Below, piece after piece: positions 38,093 through 45,547 of a stretch of 52,967 bases of DNA (its first letter is position 1; each line of letters begins with the position of its first letter). Position numbers and translations under genes: made by a program. The notes beneath the pieces were generated by a model that saw nothing but the letters and a program-made list of their open reading frames with translations, ran no database searches and was not told the origin of the DNA. Source of the stretch: Clostridiales bacterium (lineage in GTDB: Bacteria; Bacillota; Clostridia; Oscillospirales; Feifaniaceae); NCBI GenBank assembly GCA_012719075.1, contig JAAYBB010000061.1, positions 1 to 52,967 of the forward strand, given 5' to 3'.

Positions 38093-39229
38093 ATGCCGAC
38101 CAACCGCCTTCGTTCCCTTGTCTGTTTGATGGCGGCCCTGCTCGTCTGCCTGACGGCCGGCTGCGGCAGGGCGGAGCAGAGCGCGCTGCAGACGGCGCTG
38201 GAGGAGGCCGGGCAATCCCTGCTGCAAAGGGACGCGGACAGCCTGACCGACCTGGAGGCCCTCTCGCTGCTGGCCGCAGGGCTGGAGGTGGAGGCGTCCG
38301 CACTCTCGAGGCTGACCGGGGTGCTGGAGCCCACCTCGCTGTCGCTGCCGCAGCTCTGCCGCCTGATCTACCTCGTCGAGGCATCGGGCGGGGACAGCCG
38401 CAACCACCGCGGGCAGGACCTCGTGGCGCTGCTGACCGCGCGCCAGCAGGGCAACGCCTCCTTCGGCTTTCTCGAGGACAGCATCTTTGCGGCCACCACG
38501 CTTGAAAACGTGGGGGCGAGCTACAGCCGGGACGGGGTGCTGCGCCTGCTGATCGAGGCGCAGCGGCCCGACGGCTCCTTTGCGCAGGAGGGGCAGCTCG
38601 AGGGCGACCTCCTGTTGACGGGGCGGGCGCTCTCGCTGCTGGCCTGCAACCGCGCAGACAGCCGCGCCGCCGTCATGATCGCGCGGGCGGTCGACCACCT
38701 GGGGACCTCCGACCGGCTGGCCGCGGCCGGGACGCCGACGCTCTCGACGCTGATCCTCGGCCTGCTGGACAGCGGCATGGCGCCCTCCGAGCCGCCGCTT
38801 GTCACCCTCTCGAGCCGCCTGCTGGAGCGCCGGCTCGAGGACGGCCGCTTTGTGGCGACGTCCGAGGGGGAGGGGGAGGCCACGGCGGAGGCGCTGCTGG
38901 CGATGGAGGCGCTGGTCCAGGGCAAAAGCCCCTGGAACACGCTGATGCTGCGCGGCAGCGCCGTCTCGATCACCATCCGGCAGCGGGAGGAGACCCTGCA
39001 CCTCACCGGGCGCTTTCGGCTGCAGGAGGGGGACACGGCGCTGTCGGCCACCTCCCGCTTTTGCGCGATGAACGACATCTCCTTTGAATACCAGATGGGC
39101 GAGGTCATCTCCATCGGCGGGCTCGAGCGCAACCTGGCCCAGCGCTGGACGCTGACCGTCAACGGGCAGCCGGACTCCCCGCTCGATCCGCCGGCACCCG
39201 GGGACGCCCTGGTCTGGACCTGGCAATAG
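38093..39229 (+). CDS. Lipoprotein with alpha-toroid repeats and a DUF4430/transcobalamin-like C-terminus
   Basis: The 378-residue product begins with a lipoprotein signal peptide: basic start, hydrophobic core and LTAGC with C24 as the lipidated residue (T at -3 is slightly unusual). Residues about 50-285 contain repeated short helices with elements such as FGFLEDSIFAATTL, AQRPDGSFAQEG and RLEDGRFVATSEGEGEAT, which look like the alpha-alpha toroid of terpenoid-cyclase/prenyltransferase-like repeats. The last 90 residues (SVSITIRQREETLHLTG to WTLTVNGQP and DALVWTWQ) resemble the DUF4430 fold. That order is the architecture of transcobalamin and intrinsic factor, so binding of a cobalamin-like ligand at the cell surface is possible; this is inference. 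GAGGAGG precedes the ATG. Confidence 0.7.
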   Translation: MPTNRLRSLVCLMAALLVCLTAGCGRAEQSALQTALEEAGQSLLQRDADSLTDLEALSLLAAGLEVEASALSRLTGVLEPTSLSLPQLCRLIYLVEASGGDSRNHRGQDLVALLTARQQGNASFGFLEDSIFAATTLENVGASYSRDGVLRLLIEAQRPDGSFAQEGQLEGDLLLTGRALSLLACNRADSRAAVMIARAVDHLGTSDRLAAAGTPTLSTLILGLLDSGMAPSEPPLVTLSSRLLERRLEDGRFVATSEGEGEATAEALLAMEALVQGKSPWNTLMLRGSAVSITIRQREETLHLTGRFRLQEGDTALSATSRFCAMNDISFEYQMGEVISIGGLERNLAQRWTLTVNGQPDSPLDPPAPGDALVWTWQ

Positions 39230-39290
39230 CGCACCGCTTGCTTTGAACCGGCGCAGCCGGAAATCATACATTGAAACGGAGGAAACGGAA

Positions 39291-40463
39291 ATGTCCGACA
39301 TGCTGAAGAGGGTCAAACAGCTCGCGGCCGACAACCAGGCGTATGTGGTGGAGCTGCGCCGGTATTTTCACATGCACCCAGAGTCCTCTCTGCAGGAGTT
39401 TGAGACCTGCAAGCGCATCCAGCAGGAGCTGACCGACATCGGCGTCCCCTTCCGGGTGGTCCGGGACATCGGCGTCATCGCCGACATCGAGGGCGGCAGG
39501 CCGGGCAAGCTGGTCGCGCTGCGGGCCGACATCGACGCACTTGAAATCGACGAGAAGAACGACGTCCCCTACAAGTCCACGGTGCCCGGCAAGATGCACG
39601 CCTGCGGGCACGACTCCCACGCCGCCATGCTGCTGGGCGCCGCAAAGGTGCTCAAGGCCATTCAGGGCGAGCTCGCAGGGACCGTGCGCCTGATCTTCCA
39701 GCCCGCCGAGGAGACGCTGGCCGGCGCCAAAATCATGATTGAGGCCGGCTGCCTCGAGGGCGTGGACCGCATTTTTGGCATCCACATCTCCTCCGGCAAC
39801 CCGGTCGGCAAGGCCGACTGCCTGCCCGGCCCCCGCATGGCCGCCGCAGACGCCATGACCATTGAGGTCACCGGCCAGAGCGGGCACGGCTCGAGGCCGG
39901 ACCTCGCGGTCGACGCGGTGGTGGCCACCGCCGCCATCGTGATGAACCTGCAGACCGTCGTCAGCCGCGAGACCAACCCGCTGGATTCGGCCGTCGTCTC
40001 GGTCGGCCAGATGCATGCGGGCACCCGCATCAACATCATCGCCAACAAGGGCGTGATGGAGGTGTCCATCCGCTCCTTCCTGCCCGAGACCAGGGCCAAG
40101 CTGAACGAGCAGATCAAGCGCATCGCCACCAGGACCGGCGAGGCCCTCGGCTGCAAGGTCGACTGCATCGACAACTACGGCACGCCGCCCTGCATCAACG
40201 AGGAGAAGTCGACCGAACTTGCGCAGGCCGCCATTCTCGAGGTGCTGGGCGAGGACGCGCTGATGCAGAAGGACAAGGCCACCGGCAGCGAGGACTTTGC
40301 CTACTATGTCGAGAAGGTGCCGGGCGCCTTCTGCATGCTGGGCGCCGCGCTTCCCTCCGGCCCCCGCTCGGCCCACCACGAGGAGTTTGACGTGGAGGAG
40401 AGCACCTTTAAGGACGGCGTGGCCATCTACACCATGTTTGCCCTCAAGGCGCTCGAGGCCTAG
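39291..40463 (+). CDS. M20-family amidohydrolase (N-acyl-amino acid or hippurate hydrolase-like)
   Basis: The 390-residue cytoplasmic enzyme has the M20D signatures: LRRYFHMHPESSLQEFET, ALRADIDALEI, the metal ligands in MHACGHDSHAAML (C105 and H107), IFQPAEE, and a dimerisation domain with GHGSRPDLAVD. A late TGSEDFAYY supplies the last metal ligand region. Members remove acyl groups from amino acids or hydrolyse indole-3-acetyl or hippurate conjugates; the exact substrate is not readable. The ATG at 39291 follows CGGAGGA at 39277-39283, and codons upstream of it are not conserved. A perfect palindromic terminator ends the unit. Confidence 0.92.
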   Translation: MSDMLKRVKQLAADNQAYVVELRRYFHMHPESSLQEFETCKRIQQELTDIGVPFRVVRDIGVIADIEGGRPGKLVALRADIDALEIDEKNDVPYKSTVPGKMHACGHDSHAAMLLGAAKVLKAIQGELAGTVRLIFQPAEETLAGAKIMIEAGCLEGVDRIFGIHISSGNPVGKADCLPGPRMAAADAMTIEVTGQSGHGSRPDLAVDAVVATAAIVMNLQTVVSRETNPLDSAVVSVGQMHAGTRINIIANKGVMEVSIRSFLPETRAKLNEQIKRIATRTGEALGCKVDCIDNYGTPPCINEEKSTELAQAAILEVLGEDALMQKDKATGSEDFAYYVEKVPGAFCMLGAALPSGPRSAHHEEFDVEESTFKDGVAIYTMFALKALEA

Positions 40464-40485
40464 TTTGCCCGGTTAAAACCCCGCC

Positions 40486-40515
40486 AAAAAAGGACCCCTC
40501 GAGGGGTCCTTTTTT
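40486..40515. terminator. Perfect palindromic bidirectional terminator
   Basis: AAAAAAGGACCCCTC (40486-40500) and GAGGGGTCCTTTTTT (40501-40515) form an unbroken 30-base palindrome, so the folded RNA needs a few bases of the stem as loop. Runs of six A and six T let it serve both the amidohydrolase gene and the convergent spoIVFB-like gene. Confidence 0.93.
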
Positions 40516-40590
40516 ATTGACCTGAACGTGTTTTGCCGCAGCGCCTTCGCGAAACGCCCTTTTCACAGGGCGTATACGCTCCAAATGAGT

Positions 40591-41196
40591 TTAACTCGGA
40601 TCGGCATTGTCGCGCAGGCTTTTGCGGGCCAGCAGGTAGCAGCCGATCATGGCCAGCGAAAAGTTGTAGCGGGTCTTGTAGAGCAGCCAGAGGCCGGCCA
40701 CAAAGACCAGCGCCGAGGCCGCGCCGCTGACCGCCTTGAGCGTGCGCTCGGCGCGGTCCAGCGACATCCGCGGCATCAGCAGGGCCTCGAGGATGCGCCC
40801 GCCGTCCAGCCCCTGAATCGGCATCAGGTTGAGGAGCGCCAGCGCGAGATTGACCACGATGAAGAAGAGAGCCCCGTCAAAGGGGCCGGTCAGCAGCACC
40901 ACCAGCGTTGTGACGACGGCCACCAGCAGGTTGACCAGCGGCCCGCTGGCCGCGACGGCCAGCTCGTCGTGGTAGGGCAGGTAGCGCAGCCCCTCGACGA
41001 CAATTTCAACGCCAAAGGGGTGCAGGTTGACCTCCTGCACGTCGAGGCCGCACTTTTTCAGCGTGCTCAGGTGCCCCATCTCGTGAAAGGCGGCCGCGAG
41101 GATGATCAGCGGCGCATAGATGCTGGCGTCGACCGCGATGAAAAAGAGCAGGATCAGCAGCAGCAGGGGACTGACGTACAGCCTGCCGAACCTCAT
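40591..41196 (-). CDS. spoIVFB: SpoIVFB-like site-2 intramembrane metalloprotease (M50)
   Basis: The 201-residue membrane protein carries the zinc motif HEMGH (H38, E39, H42) in one helix and the partner aspartate D131 in NLMPIQGLDGGR. Five or six hydrophobic segments fit the M50B family, in which SpoIVFB cleaves pro-sigma-K in the mother cell. The usual C-terminal CBS domain is absent; B. subtilis SpoIVFB has 288 residues, so this is a short form. Its ATG overlaps the stop codon of the M23 gene by 4 bases, and the pair mirrors the spoIVFA-spoIVFB operon. Whether pro-sigma-K is its substrate is inferred from context. Confidence 0.8.
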   Translation of the reverse strand: MRFGRLYVSPLLLLILLFFIAVDASIYAPLIILAAAFHEMGHLSTLKKCGLDVQEVNLHPFGVEIVVEGLRYLPYHDELAVAASGPLVNLLVAVVTTLVVLLTGPFDGALFFIVVNLALALLNLMPIQGLDGGRILEALLMPRMSLDRAERTLKAVSGAASALVFVAGLWLLYKTRYNFSLAMIGCYLLARKSLRDNADPS

Positions 41197-42284
41197 GGCG
41201 CCAGCCCCAGGTGAATGGCCGGGTCGATAAAGACGCCGTTGAGCCGCAGCTCCAGGTGGAGGTGGCTGCCGGTCGATTCGCCGGTGCTGCCCACCGTGGC
41301 GATCTTGGTGGAGGTTTTGACCTTGTCTCCCTGCTTGACCAGGATTTTGGTACAGTGCGCATACTTGGAGGTCAACCCGCCTTCGTGCTGGACCACCAGG
41401 TAGTTGCCGTAGGCGGCGTTGAAGCCCACCTCGAGGACGGCGCCGGCCGCCACGGGGCGGATGGCGCTGCCGGAGGGCGCCGCGATGTCCAGCCCGTGGT
41501 GGAAGTTTTCGCCCCCCTTTGTGCGCGCCTCGCGGGCGCCGAACACCGAGGTGATGGTGCCGCTGAGCGGGATGCTGAGCGAGACGGCCAGGGCCTGCTC
41601 TTCAAAGGTGCAGTTGTCGGGCAGCGATTCTCCGGGGACCGGCTGCGCCATGACCTCCACCTCCTGCGGCACCGGCTCCTCGCCGGCCGCCAGCGGCATG
41701 AAGCGCAGGCTGCTGAGCAGGTCGTCGGGGGCCTCAAAGCCGACGGCGGCGCTTGAAACACCGCCGTCGGTATCGTCCGGAATGTCCGGGAGGGCATCAA
41801 ATGCCGCCTGGTCAAAGTTGCTTTCGAAGGGCGCCTCCTCGGGCGCTCCGCCGGGCAGGAACATGGGCTGCGCCGGCGAGACGTCTACGGTGTAGCTGGT
41901 GTACCCGTCGGCCGCGGTGCCGTCGGCCTGGTGGACCACGGGTTCGGGCTCGGCCTTTTCAAATAGGCCGCCAAACACCTCGATCGGCTTTTCCTCGTCG
42001 AAGAGGCGGCCGATCACCGGGATGGCGCTGACCTTCTGCTGGAGCGTCTCATTGATGTCGGAGAGGTTGGAGGTCCGCTCCAGCGAGGAGATCATGCCGT
42101 CCTTGACCCCTCCGCCCACCATCGACACCAGCACCGCCAGGCAGATGATGACGGCCGAGGTGGAGAGCTGGAGGAAGAGCCGCCGGTCCATCCGCTCGCC
42201 CGTGTCCCTGCGGACCGCCGTGCGCCTTGGCGCATATGTACGGGCGGCCCTTGGCCTCTTGCTGCGCTGCGTTGTGATCCGCAA
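41193..42284 (-). CDS. spoIVFA: SpoIVFA-like membrane-anchored M23 (LytM) protein
   Basis: The 363-residue protein has a very basic cytosolic N-terminus, one membrane helix (about 37-57), a long acidic, proline-rich spacer and a C-terminal LytM domain. Zinc ligands look intact: H263 and D266 in HHGLD, H310 in YAHCT, and H341/H343 in GSHLHLE. By position just before the M50 protease it should be SpoIVFA, the regulator that holds SpoIVFB inactive until a forespore signal arrives; SpoIIQ has a similar layout and is the main alternative. The start is TTG at 42284, after GGGGG at suitable distance and 12 bases after the spoIVA stop. A start at M32 is possible but has no good ribosome-binding site. 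Confidence 0.75.
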   Translation of the reverse strand: MRITTQRSKRPRAARTYAPRRTAVRRDTGERMDRRLFLQLSTSAVIICLAVLVSMVGGGVKDGMISSLERTSNLSDINETLQQKVSAIPVIGRLFDEEKPIEVFGGLFEKAEPEPVVHQADGTAADGYTSYTVDVSPAQPMFLPGGAPEEAPFESNFDQAAFDALPDIPDDTDGGVSSAAVGFEAPDDLLSSLRFMPLAAGEEPVPQEVEVMAQPVPGESLPDNCTFEEQALAVSLSIPLSGTITSVFGAREARTKGGENFHHGLDIAAPSGSAIRPVAAGAVLEVGFNAAYGNYLVVQHEGGLTSKYAHCTKILVKQGDKVKTSTKIATVGSTGESTGSHLHLELRLNGVFIDPAIHLGLAP

Positions 42285-42296
42285 ACCCTCACCCCC

Positions 42297-43775
42297 TTAC
42301 AAGATGATGCAGATCAGTCCTCCGCTGCCCTCGTTGATGATGCGCTGCAGCGTCTCCTGCAGTTTGGCGCGCGCCTCGTCGGGTGTGCGGTTGAGCTTGC
42401 TCACCAGCCCCTCGTTGACCAGCTCGTGCAGCGACTTGCCGAAGATGTTGGAGTCCCAGATCTTCTTTGGATTTTCCTCAAAGTCCTCGAGCAGGTACTT
42501 GACCAGCTCCTCCGACTGCTTCTCGGAGCCGACGATGGGGTTGACCTCGGTCTCGATGTCGGCGCGGATCATGTGGATCGAGGGGGCCGAGGCCTTGAGG
42601 CGCACGCCGTAGCGGCTGCCCTGCTTGATGATCTCGGGCTCCTCGAGGCGAAGGTCGTCGATGTTGGGCGTCACGATGCCGTAGCCCTTGCTGTTGACCT
42701 CCATGAGGGCGTACTTGACCTTGTCGTACTGGTGTTTGACCTGGGAGAGGTCGCGCAGCAGCGAGACCATGCTCTCCTCGTCCTCGATCTCAAAGCCGGT
42801 CTCCTCGCCGATGACCTTGTAAAAGAGCCCGTCGCCCACCTGGAGGTCTACCGTGGCGCTGCCGTCCCCAAGGTTCATCGAGAGCAGCTGGACCCGTTTG
42901 AGGTTTTCGTTGCCGCTGATGTTGTTCACGGCCCCCGACACGTCGCGGATTTTGGAGATGTCGCGCGCGCTGCCCAGCAGGCTCTCATAGAGCGACTGCT
43001 TGAGCCAGTGGTCCGAGGAGAGCGTGAACAGCCAGCCCGGCATGTTGATGTTGACCTCCTTGACCGGGAATTCGAAGAGGATTTTTTCCATGATGCCTTT
43101 GATGTCGCCCTCGTTGAGGTTCATGCAGTTGAGCGGCAGCACCGGCACCTCGTAGAGCTCCGAGAGCTCGTTGGCCAGCATGACGGTGTCCTCCCGCTCG
43201 GGGTGGCGGGAGTTGAGCAGCATGATAAAGGGCTTGTTGATCTCCTTGAGCTCCGAGACCACGCGCAGCTCGCTGGGCTCGTAGTCCTCGCGGTCGATCT
43301 CGCCGATCGAGCCGTCGGTCGTGATGACCAGCCCGATCGTGGAGTGGTCCTTGATGACCTTGCGGGTGCCGATCTCGGCGGCCTGGTCAAAGGGGATCTC
43401 GGTGTCGGACCAGGGGGTCCTGACCATGCGGGGCAGGTCGTTTTCGCTGTTTCCCAGCGCCCCGTTGACCATGTAGCCGACACAGTCGATCAGGCGGACC
43501 TTCAGGAGGGCGTTTTCGGACAGGTTGATCTCCACCGCCTCGTTGGGCACAAATTTGGGCTCGGTGGTCATGATGGTTCGGCCGGCCGCGCTTTGCGGCA
43601 GCTCATCCACCGCGCGTTCCCGCTTGTTCTCGTTGGCGATGTTGGGCAGCACCAGCGTCTCCATGAAGCGCTTGATAAAGGTTGACTTTCCGGTCCGGAC
43701 CGGCCCCACCACGCCGATGTAAATATCCCCGTCGGTGCGGCGGGAGATATCTTCGTAGATGCTGTATTTGTCCAT
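42297..43775 (-). CDS. spoIVA: Stage IV sporulation protein A (coat basement-layer ATPase)
   Basis: The 492-residue product has the same length as B. subtilis SpoIVA. It is a TRAFAC-type ATPase that polymerises on the outer forespore membrane as the base of the spore coat, recruited by SpoVM. The P-loop GPVRTGKS at 24-31 puts K30 at the known catalytic lysine. MTTEPKFVPNEAVEI, DCVGYMVNGALG and VNPIVGSEKQSEELVKYLL are further diagnostic stretches, and the C-terminus GGLICIIL matches the family. GAGGGGG precedes the ATG. A sigma-E-like promoter lies about 30 bases upstream, as expected for a mother-cell gene. Two further genes follow in the same direction with a 12-base gap. Confidence 0.98.
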   Translation of the reverse strand: MDKYSIYEDISRRTDGDIYIGVVGPVRTGKSTFIKRFMETLVLPNIANENKRERAVDELPQSAAGRTIMTTEPKFVPNEAVEINLSENALLKVRLIDCVGYMVNGALGNSENDLPRMVRTPWSDTEIPFDQAAEIGTRKVIKDHSTIGLVITTDGSIGEIDREDYEPSELRVVSELKEINKPFIMLLNSRHPEREDTVMLANELSELYEVPVLPLNCMNLNEGDIKGIMEKILFEFPVKEVNINMPGWLFTLSSDHWLKQSLYESLLGSARDISKIRDVSGAVNNISGNENLKRVQLLSMNLGDGSATVDLQVGDGLFYKVIGEETGFEIEDEESMVSLLRDLSQVKHQYDKVKYALMEVNSKGYGIVTPNIDDLRLEEPEIIKQGSRYGVRLKASAPSIHMIRADIETEVNPIVGSEKQSEELVKYLLEDFEENPKKIWDSNIFGKSLHELVNEGLVSKLNRTPDEARAKLQETLQRIINEGSGGLICIIL

Positions 43776-43803
43776 CTTGGCGCCCCCTCGAACTGTTTTG
43801 TAC

Positions 43804-43832
43804 AGTATATTGGTCGGGGGAACAAGATATTA
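43804..43832 (-). promoter_or_regulatory. Sigma-E-like promoter of spoIVA
   Basis: On the minus strand TAATATC (43826-43832) and AATATACT (43804-43811) are 14 bases apart. Against the B. subtilis sigma-E consensus (KMATATT, 14-15 bases, CATACAHT) this matches 6 of 7 and 6 of 8 positions. It does not fit a sigma-A promoter at this spacing. Confidence 0.65.
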
Positions 43833-43882
43833 CAGCGTTTTGCAGCTTTTCGGGGCCTTTGGCGGACAGGGCCTGACAAGGC

Positions 43883-44263
43883 TTAAAAAACATTGGACAT
43901 ATTGATGCGGTCGGCCTCGTAAATCTGCCGAAAGCGGCTTTCCAGCAGCCCGCATTCAATATAGTATTCGGGCAGCTCCCCCTCGCGCAGGCAGGAGAGC
44001 GCCCTTGTGAGGCTCTCGACGATGGCGTCGACGCCCAGGTGGTTGTCGGTGACGTTGAGGTAGAGGATGTGGCGCTCCACCTCGTTCCCGAGCCGCTCCA
44101 TCGCGATCAGCGCGGCGTCGATCTCACCGGCGCGCGCCAGCGTGACGGCCTCCGCGAGCTGCCGGCGCAGCCCGTCGCTCATGTTGCGGCAGTAGTACAG
44201 GTTGCAAAGGCAGGCGCAGAGCAGCAGGCAGAGCGCCAGTACGGCCATGAGGAATCGTTTCAT
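43883..44263 (-). CDS. DUF4363 family protein
   Basis: The 126-residue product has an N-terminal hydrophobic segment (MAVLALCLLLCACLCNLYYC) that acts as a signal anchor or, with a cysteine at its end, possibly a lipoprotein signal. The rest is helical with the ARAGEIDAALIAMERLGNEVERH and VESLTRALSCLREGE segments typical of DUF4363, a family commonly encoded next to DUF421 proteins in Clostridia. Its start codon overlaps the DUF421 stop codon in ATGA, so the two are translationally coupled. Function is unknown; the sigma-G-like promoter of the operon suggests the forespore. Confidence 0.78.
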   Translation of the reverse strand: MKRFLMAVLALCLLLCACLCNLYYCRNMSDGLRRQLAEAVTLARAGEIDAALIAMERLGNEVERHILYLNVTDNHLGVDAIVESLTRALSCLREGELPEYYIECGLLESRFRQIYEADRINMSNVF

Positions 44264-44937
44264 GAGATCTCCTTTTTCACAAGCTCCACCAGGTTGCCCT
44301 TGGCGTCGACGCTGAGGTAAAACACCTGGTCGAGGGTGAGCCGTCGCTGCTGGATCATGGTCAGCACGGCCGCCTCGTCCATGGAGAGCGCCTGCGCGTC
44401 CTTCCTGTTGATCTTGCCGTCGGACACCAGCATGCGCACAACGCCGACATCCTTGGAGGGGATGGACAGCTCCTTCTTGGTGGGGGGAGAGGCCTCGGGC
44501 CGCAGAAAGACCGAGAGCTTGCCGCCGGTCTCGAGCACGGCGTAGGAGATGTCGGCGATGCGGTTGATCTTCTGCAGGCGCAGCTCCTCGCAGAGGTCGG
44601 ACAGCGAAAAGCGCTGGCGGCGCATCTCGGCCTGGTTGAGGCGGCCGTCCTCGACCACGATGCTGGAGTTGCCCGAGAGCAGCTTCTGAAAGGGCGGACA
44701 CTTGAGCGACAGGAAGGAGAGGATGACCTCCAGCGAGACCAGCACGATGATCGAGATCAGCCCATAGATCATCGGAATGCCGTTGCTCTGCATCGGCACC
44801 GCCGCCACCTCGGCGATCAGCAGTGTGATGACCAGCTCGGTGGGCTGCATTTCGCCGATCTGACGCTTGCCCATCAGCCTCAGCGCGATGATGATGGAGG
44901 CATAGAGGATGATGGTCCGAACAAACACAATGCCCAT
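44260..44937 (-). CDS. DUF421 (YetF-like) membrane protein
   Basis: The 225-residue protein has three N-terminal membrane helices (RTIILYASIIIALRLMGKRQIGE is the family start) and a cytosolic C-terminal domain with LNQAEMRRQRFSLSDLCEELR. This is the DUF421/YetF family. YetF-type proteins in B. subtilis and relatives, including the spore-resistance protein 2Duf, occur in the spore inner membrane, so a role in spore resistance or inner-membrane properties is plausible. CAGGGGGTG precedes the ATG. It is the first gene of a two-gene operon behind a sigma-G-like promoter and divergent from rplS. Confidence 0.88.
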   Translation of the reverse strand: MGIVFVRTIILYASIIIALRLMGKRQIGEMQPTELVITLLIAEVAAVPMQSNGIPMIYGLISIIVLVSLEVILSFLSLKCPPFQKLLSGNSSIVVEDGRLNQAEMRRQRFSLSDLCEELRLQKINRIADISYAVLETGGKLSVFLRPEASPPTKKELSIPSKDVGVVRMLVSDGKINRKDAQALSMDEAAVLTMIQQRRLTLDQVFYLSVDAKGNLVELVKKEIS

Positions 44938-44971
44938 GCGGCACCCCCTGAAAAGACGGTTTTTTCTGCCC

Positions 44972-45002
44972 TAGTATGCCCTTGGCGGCGTCGAATTATT
45001 GG
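44972..45002 (-). promoter_or_regulatory. Sigma-G-like promoter of the DUF421-DUF4363 operon
   Basis: On the minus strand CCAATA (44997-45002) and CATACTA (44972-44978) are 18 bases apart. CATACTA is the exact B. subtilis sigma-G -10, and the -35 matches TGAATA at 4 of 6 positions. No sigma-A alternative with proper spacing is evident. Confidence 0.6.
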
Positions 45003-45013
45003 AACCGCGCCCC

Positions 45014-45042
45014 TTGTAAAATGCGGGCCGCTGTGGTAAAAT
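45014..45042 (+). promoter_or_regulatory. Sigma-A promoter of rplS
   Basis: TTGTAA (45014-45019) and TAAAAT (45037-45042) are 17 bases apart, with TGG before the -10 (extended -10). Confidence 0.78.
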
Positions 45043-45046
45043 AGCT

Positions 45047-45102
45047 AGGCATTCGATAAAGGCGGTCCGCTGTCGGGAGCGAGTTCCCGTTACTGAACGC
45101 CT
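45047..45102 (+). promoter_or_regulatory. Structured leader before rplS (candidate L19 autoregulatory leader)
   Basis: AGGCATTC (45047-45054) pairs with GAACGCCT (45095-45102) with one mismatch, enclosing an inner hairpin CGGGA (45074-45078)/TCCCG (45085-45089). It starts at about the transcription start and ends 10 bases before AGGAGG. Bacillota L19 leaders are known as autoregulatory elements; identity with that family is inference, untested. Confidence 0.4.
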
Positions 45103-45124
45103 CAGTTTTAGGAGGAGCAACATC

Positions 45125-45466
45125 ATGGATCACATCAAGAATCTGACGGCCGGGCAGCTGAGGACCGACATGCCGCCGCTCAACATCGGCGACACCGTGC
45201 GGGTCTATGTGCGCGTCAAAGAGGGAACCCGCGTGCGCACCCAGATGTTTGAGGGCACCATCATCGCCAAAAAGGGCGGCGGCATTTCCGAGACCTTCAC
45301 GGTGCGCCGCATCTCGTACGGCGTCGGCGTGGAGCGCGTCTTCCCGGTGCACTCGCCCAACATCGACCGCGTCGAGGTCGTGCGCAGGGGCAAGGTCCGC
45401 CGCGCAAAGCTCTACTACCTGCGCCACCGCGTGGGCAAGCGGGCCCGGGTCAAGGAGAAGATCTGA
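45125..45466 (+). CDS. rplS: 50S ribosomal protein L19
   Basis: The 113-residue product lies at the 30S-50S interface. Signature stretches are [55 protein letters not shown] and [25 protein letters not shown], which cover most of the protein. Length and conservation leave no doubt. TAGGAGGAG precedes the ATG. It is followed after 81 bases by lepB and rbgA, an order seen in many Firmicutes. The small imperfect hairpin at about 45498-45533 between rplS and lepB could reduce expression of the downstream genes. Confidence 0.99.
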   Translation: MDHIKNLTAGQLRTDMPPLNIGDTVRVYVRVKEGTRVRTQMFEGTIIAKKGGGISETFTVRRISYGVGVERVFPVHSPNIDRVEVVRRGKVRRAKLYYLRHRVGKRARVKEKI

Positions 45467-45547
45467 CCGTTTGACAACATTCAACAAGGACTTTCAAAAA
45501 GGCGGCGCCCGCTTGGGGAGGCCGCCCTTTGAAAAAGGAGGAGTCCG

